A stretch of 6,847 bases of DNA from JBDIBB01 sp039812685. GTDB taxonomy: Bacteria > Acidobacteriota > Vicinamibacteria > Vicinamibacterales > JAFNAJ01. Positions 3,849 to 6,847 of the stretch are shown here, one piece after another (positions within the stretch are counted from its first letter, which is position 1; every line of letters starts with the position of its first letter). Made by a program: the position numbers and the translations under genes. The stretch is taken from contig JBDIBB010000188.1 of NCBI GenBank assembly GCA_039812685.1, positions 1 to 6,847 on the forward strand. The letters are read 5' to 3'. The notes beneath the pieces were generated by a model, which saw only the letters and a list, made by a program, of their open reading frames with translations, was not told the origin of the DNA and did no database searches.

Positions 3849-6847
3849 CGCCGGCCGGCGGCGTGGTGGCCGCCAGGCTCGAGATCCTCACGTGCTGCAT
3901 CGTGGTGGACGCGGTCACGCCGGGCACGTACATCGGCAGCACCCGGGCCGGCATGGCGCGGAACTGGCCGGGCGTCACCACCTTCAGGAGGTAGCCGTAG
4001 TCGACGCGGCCGCCCGGCAGGCGATCCTGGAACTGCACGACGCGCGTGTCGCGGTACTCGCGGCGCGCGATTCCGAACGACCACCACGGCTCGGTCCGCT
4101 CCAGGTGGTAGGCATCCTGATCGGTAACCGCCTCGGTGCCGGCCGGCAGCGGATCCTCGATGATGAGGTAGCGCCAGTCGGCGGCGCCGGCGACGGTGAT
4201 GCGCACCAGCAGCAGGTCGCCCGGCGCGGCGGTGCCGTCAAACGGCGTCTCGCGATAGACGATGCGGCCCTTCACCTCAACGGGCGTGACCGAGAAGTAG
4301 CGGCGGCTGATGGCGAGCTGGCGCGAGCCTTCCTGGCTGAACGACTCGCGCGTGTCGAAGTAGCGCGCGGCCGCGGTCCAGTAGAGCGTGCCCGGCCCGC
4401 GCTTGACCAGGCGCACCTCGTTGCGGCCGGCACCGGCCGGCGCCGACAGGCGGACGGGATCGGGGGTGGTGAAGTCGGCCGGCGTGAACTCGTGCGTGGC
4501 GACCTTCTCGCCGTTGACGATCAGGTCGACGCCGAAGGCGGCCGGCGCCTCGTGTCGCGCCTTCATGAACGCCACGAGGCCGTAGAGCGCCAGCGCGGTC
4601 TGCTTGGTGGAGTACCAGTAGCGGCCGCTGCCGCGGTTGGCGAGCATCCAGCGCACGGCGCGTTCGATCAGCGGGTTGTCGGCATCGCGCGCGACCAGCG
4701 CCTGCACGGCGACGGCGGTCGCCTCCACCGACGTGTCGGCGTAATCGACCAGCCACGGGTCGTTGGCCGCCGGCCACCAGGCGAGATCGCCGCGGGTCTG
4801 CGCGGACGCGGCCAGCGTGGCGGCCAGGGCGTCGCCGCGCGGGTCCTTCGCCAGGTCGAGTGTCATCAGCAGCATGGCGCGCCCGTGCGTGCCCATGCGA
4901 TCGCGCGCGCCCCACAACTCGTCACGCACCGCGGCCGCATCCCAGGCCTGATCCGCGCCGGACACGAGCCACTGGTCACGGTCGGCGGCACGCGCGATCA
5001 CCCACGCGAGATAGGCCTTCAGGTCGGGCACCATCCGCGGGTACTCGCGATACTGCTTCATCGTGGCGGTGGCCGCCGCGCGGATGCGCGACGTGTCCAC
5101 GGAGAGCCCCGCACCGGCCGCCTCCAGGTAGCCGTACAGCGCGTAGGCCGTCATGAACGGATCGTCATCGTCTGTCTTCCACCAGCCGAAGCCGCCCTCT
5201 TCGTGCTGGTAGTCGTAGAGGCGCTTGAGGCCCGCCGCCGCGAAGCGATCCGCCAGCAGCGAGCGCTCGCCGAAGGGGATGTCCATCGACAGCATCGTGC
5301 GCATCACGGTGAGGTTGGGCAGGAAGCTGGAGAGCGTCTGCTCGGTGCAGCCGTAGGGATAGGCCGTGAGGTAGTCGAGGGCGTCGAGCACGGAGCCGGC
5401 CATCGATGGTGCGAGCGTCACCTCGATGGTGCGGGCGGCGGGGTTCGACGCCTCGGGTACCGCGAGCGCGAGCGTGTGCTCGGCCGTGCCGGCGATCGTG
5501 CCCGATGCGCCCTCCTCGCGCGCGAGGCCGTAGGGCAGCACCGGCACCGCGATCTCGACCGTGTCGCTCTCGGCCGGCGTGCGGGCCGACCCCGTGAAGC
5601 GCGCCGTGCCGACCGCGTCGGCCGTGAACGTCCACTCGCTGCGGTGCTCGCCGCGCGCGGGCACGGTGACCGGCTGCGCCGTGCCGGCCGCGGCCGCCGC
5701 GGCCTTCGCCCCGGTGGCGGTGAGCCCGATCTCGAACGGCTGGGCCGACTCGAGGTAGTTGTGCGCCACGAGCGGCACCGACACCTCATCGCCCTCCGTG
5801 AGGAACCGGGGCGTCGCCACGCGGACGATGACGTCCTTCGTCGTGGTGGTGCGCGCCACCGTCGTGCCCAGGCGCGTGTCCTCGGTCACCGCCCGCGCCG
5901 TCACCCGCCAGGTGGTCAGCGAATCGGGGTAGGCCACCTTCACCGTAGCCGTCCCGTCGGCGCCGGTGACCAGGTCGGCCTGCCAGTAGATGGCGTCGGG
6001 GAAGTCCTTGCGGACCGCCTCGCGCGCGGGACGATCCGCCTTGAAGTCGGCGAGCGAGAGCGGCCGCCGCCGCTGCGCGAGCTGCAGCGTCTGCGTGCCC
6101 GCCCATCCGGTGAACGTGTAGGTGCGCGAGTAGCTGGTGTAGACGCGGCTGTAGCTGCGCCGGTAGAAGAACGCCGCGGGATCGGGCGTGGTGTCGGGCT
6201 TCACGCCGTAGACCGCCTCGTCCACCACCCCGAGGCTCACCTGCGCCGACACCGGCTTCCCGGAGGCGTCCAGCGTCCGCACGGTGAACAGGCCCGGCTC
6301 GCGCGGTCGCGAGACGGCCTGCGCCGCCTCCACGTTCACCTGCAGGCGGCGTTGATCGGGTGGCACCCGCAGCTTCTTCTCGGCCACGAACAACTGGTCG
6401 TCGAGCACGAAGGCGACGTTCACCCAGACGTCGCCGAGATCCTCGGCGGCGATGGGGACCTCGATCGTCTGGCGGGCCTCCGGGCGCCGCACCGCGTGCC
6501 AGGTGGCGGCGGTGTATTCCTTGGTGACGAGGATGGCGGCTGCGCGCTCGGCGCCGCGCACCATGATTCGGGCCGTGTCGCCGGGCGCGTAGGCGCTCCG
6601 GTCGGGAACGAGCTCCACCGACCGGTCCTCGGTGTCGAAGTCGTGCTCGCCCGCGCCGGGCATCCACACGGATGTCTGGCTGCGCACGGTCCGGCCGCCC
6701 GCCGTGACCTCGGCCCGCATCAGCAGCCGTCCGGCCGTGGCCGGCAGCGTGACCTGCCATGTGAGCTGGCCGTCGGCGCCAGTGGCCATGGTGGCCGACG
6801 CGACCGGCGTGAGCGCGGGATCCGCCGAGTAGTCGCCGTCGCCAACG
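3832..6847 (-). CDS. Bacterial alpha-2-macroglobulin, thioester-containing (N-terminus beyond window)
   Basis: The visible part is 1004 residues, in frame from base 6846 to TGA at 3834-3832. Bacterial family members usually have about 1500-2000, so a third to a half is missing; an internal ATG at 6789 is not the start. Alpha-2-macroglobulins trap proteases: cleavage of a bait region triggers collapse and exposes a reactive thioester that links to the attacker. Visible beta-rich macroglobulin domains come first (to about residue 215), including SLGVVDEAVYG. The probable bait region is about 225-280, followed by the family's hallmark segment DFPDAIYWQADLVTGADG and YPDSLTTWRVTARAVT. The thioester motif is YPYGCTEQ with Cys500 and Gln503, intact. 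The alpha-alpha thioester domain runs about 470-765 (EGGFGWWKTDDDD, STKQTALALYGL). The C-terminal macroglobulin domain is about 855-985, with EDPLPAGTE and MYVPGV. Location should be periplasmic, probably as a lipoprotein, but the signal peptide is not in view. The intact Cys-Gln pair favours the YfhM class over thioester-less YfaS-like proteins. Confidence 0.95.
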   Translation of the reverse strand, partial: VGDGDYSADPALTPVASATMATGADGQLTWQVTLPATAGRLLMRAEVTAGGRTVRSQTSVWMPGAGEHDFDTEDRSVELVPDRSAYAPGDTARIMVRGAERAAAILVTKEYTAATWHAVRRPEARQTIEVPIAAEDLGDVWVNVAFVLDDQLFVAEKKLRVPPDQRRLQVNVEAAQAVSRPREPGLFTVRTLDASGKPVSAQVSLGVVDEAVYGVKPDTTPDPAAFFYRRSYSRVYTSYSRTYTFTGWAGTQTLQLAQRRRPLSLADFKADRPAREAVRKDFPDAIYWQADLVTGADGTATVKVAYPDSLTTWRVTARAVTEDTRLGTTVARTTTTKDVIVRVATPRFLTEGDEVSVPLVAHNYLESAQPFEIGLTATGAKAAAAAAGTAQPVTVPARGEHRSEWTFTADAVGTARFTGSARTPAESDTVEIAVPVLPYGLAREEGASGTIAGTAEHTLALAVPEASNPAARTIEVTLAPSMAGSVLDALDYLTAYPYGCTEQTLSSFLPNLTVMRTMLSMDIPFGERSLLADRFAAAGLKRLYDYQHEEGGFGWWKTDDDDPFMTAYALYGYLEAAGAGLSVDTSRIRAAATATMKQYREYPRMVPDLKAYLAWVIARAADRDQWLVSGADQAWDAAAVRDELWGARDRMGTHGRAMLLMTLDLAKDPRGDALAATLAASAQTRGDLAWWPAANDPWLVDYADTSVEATAVAVQALVARDADNPLIERAVRWMLANRGSGRYWYSTKQTALALYGLVAFMKARHEAPAAFGVDLIVNGEKVATHEFTPADFTTPDPVRLSAPAGAGRNEVRLVKRGPGTLYWTAAARYFDTRESFSQEGSRQLAISRRYFSVTPVEVKGRIVYRETPFDGTAAPGDLLLVRITVAGAADWRYLIIEDPLPAGTEAVTDQDAYHLERTEPWWSFGIARREYRDTRVVQFQDRLPGGRVDYGYLLKVVTPGQFRAMPARVLPMYVPGVTASTTMQHVRISSLAATTPPAGEGGAR
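6115..6156 (-). repeat. Tandem heptapeptide repeat in the probable bait region of the alpha-2-macroglobulin
   Basis: The minus strand encodes SYSRVYT directly followed by SYSRTYT. The two 21-base units agree at 15 of 21 positions by my alignment. Only one residue differs, and several changes are synonymous, which suggests an old duplication kept at protein level. It lies between the macroglobulin domain ending VVDEAVYG and the DFPDAIYW segment, where the protease-sensitive bait is expected. The Arg and Tyr residues would offer trypsin-like and chymotrypsin-like cut sites. Confidence 0.6.

Noticed and set aside
3836..4087. 84-codon N-terminal extension of the membrane protein
   Set aside because: It lies wholly inside the macroglobulin gene, has Arg/Pro-rich shadow composition, and the ATG at 3835 has an ideal ribosome-binding site.
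3285..4127. 280-codon plus-strand frame opposite the membrane protein and the macroglobulin end
   Set aside because: Low-complexity Ser/Arg/Ala content with no recognisable domain; both minus-strand genes account for this DNA.
5786..6760. 324-codon minus-strand frame within the macroglobulin gene
   Set aside because: It is a frame-shifted reading of the macroglobulin: Gly/Arg/His-rich with no motifs, while the correct frame shows continuous family features across the same bases.
1..6847. CRISPR arrays, tRNA or rRNA genes, insertion sequences, attachment sites
   Set aside because: No spaced direct repeats, tRNA-like cloverleaf, rRNA-like stretch, transposase or terminal inverted repeats were seen on reading. 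Coding density leaves only two short gaps.

Overview
The window is very GC-rich, with dense coding and strong GC bias at third codon positions, so long spurious open frames occur on both strands. Nothing in it fixes the taxon. The gene families (thioester-type alpha-2-macroglobulin, a SpoIID-domain lipoprotein in a setting with no sporulation genes, a YqiA-like hydrolase) suggest a Gram-negative, high-GC environmental bacterium. An Acidobacteriota lineage such as Vicinamibacteria is a reasonable guess, but it is inference from style and not from a marker gene.

Layout: (1) 2-589, plus strand: 3' part of an alpha/beta hydrolase of the YqiA/UPF0227 type with an intact Ser-Asp-His triad, running in from the left edge. 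(2) 590-678: an 89-nt gap holding a perfect 9-bp hairpin and a weak candidate promoter. (3) 679-3039, plus: a 786-residue predicted exported lipoprotein that fuses three enzyme-like domains: a penicillin-binding transpeptidase/beta-lactamase fold (SxxK, SxN, KTG), a SpoIID/LytB domain, and a gluzincin metallopeptidase (HELAH plus a downstream Glu). (4) 3040-3109: a short convergent junction with GC-rich hairpins. (5) 3110-3835, minus: a 241-residue protein with six predicted membrane helices, family not recognised. (6) 3832-6847, minus: the C-terminal ~1004 residues of a bacterial alpha-2-macroglobulin with an intact CTEQ thioester motif; its N-terminus lies beyond the right edge.

Genes 6 and 5 form a tight operon: the stop of the macroglobulin and the start of the membrane protein overlap as ATGA, and an AAGGAGG ribosome-binding site lies inside the end of the macroglobulin gene. 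The operon converges on the peptidoglycan-enzyme fusion. In Escherichia coli and many proteobacteria the thioester macroglobulin gene (yfhM) sits next to pbpC, which encodes a penicillin-binding protein. This window shows a comparable pairing of a periplasmic protease trap with a cell-wall enzyme, but the enzyme is a different multidomain protein and is encoded on the opposite strand. Whether the pairing is functional is inference. The most unusual items are the three-domain fusion, the coupled orphan membrane protein, and a tandem SYSR-Y-T heptad in the probable bait region.
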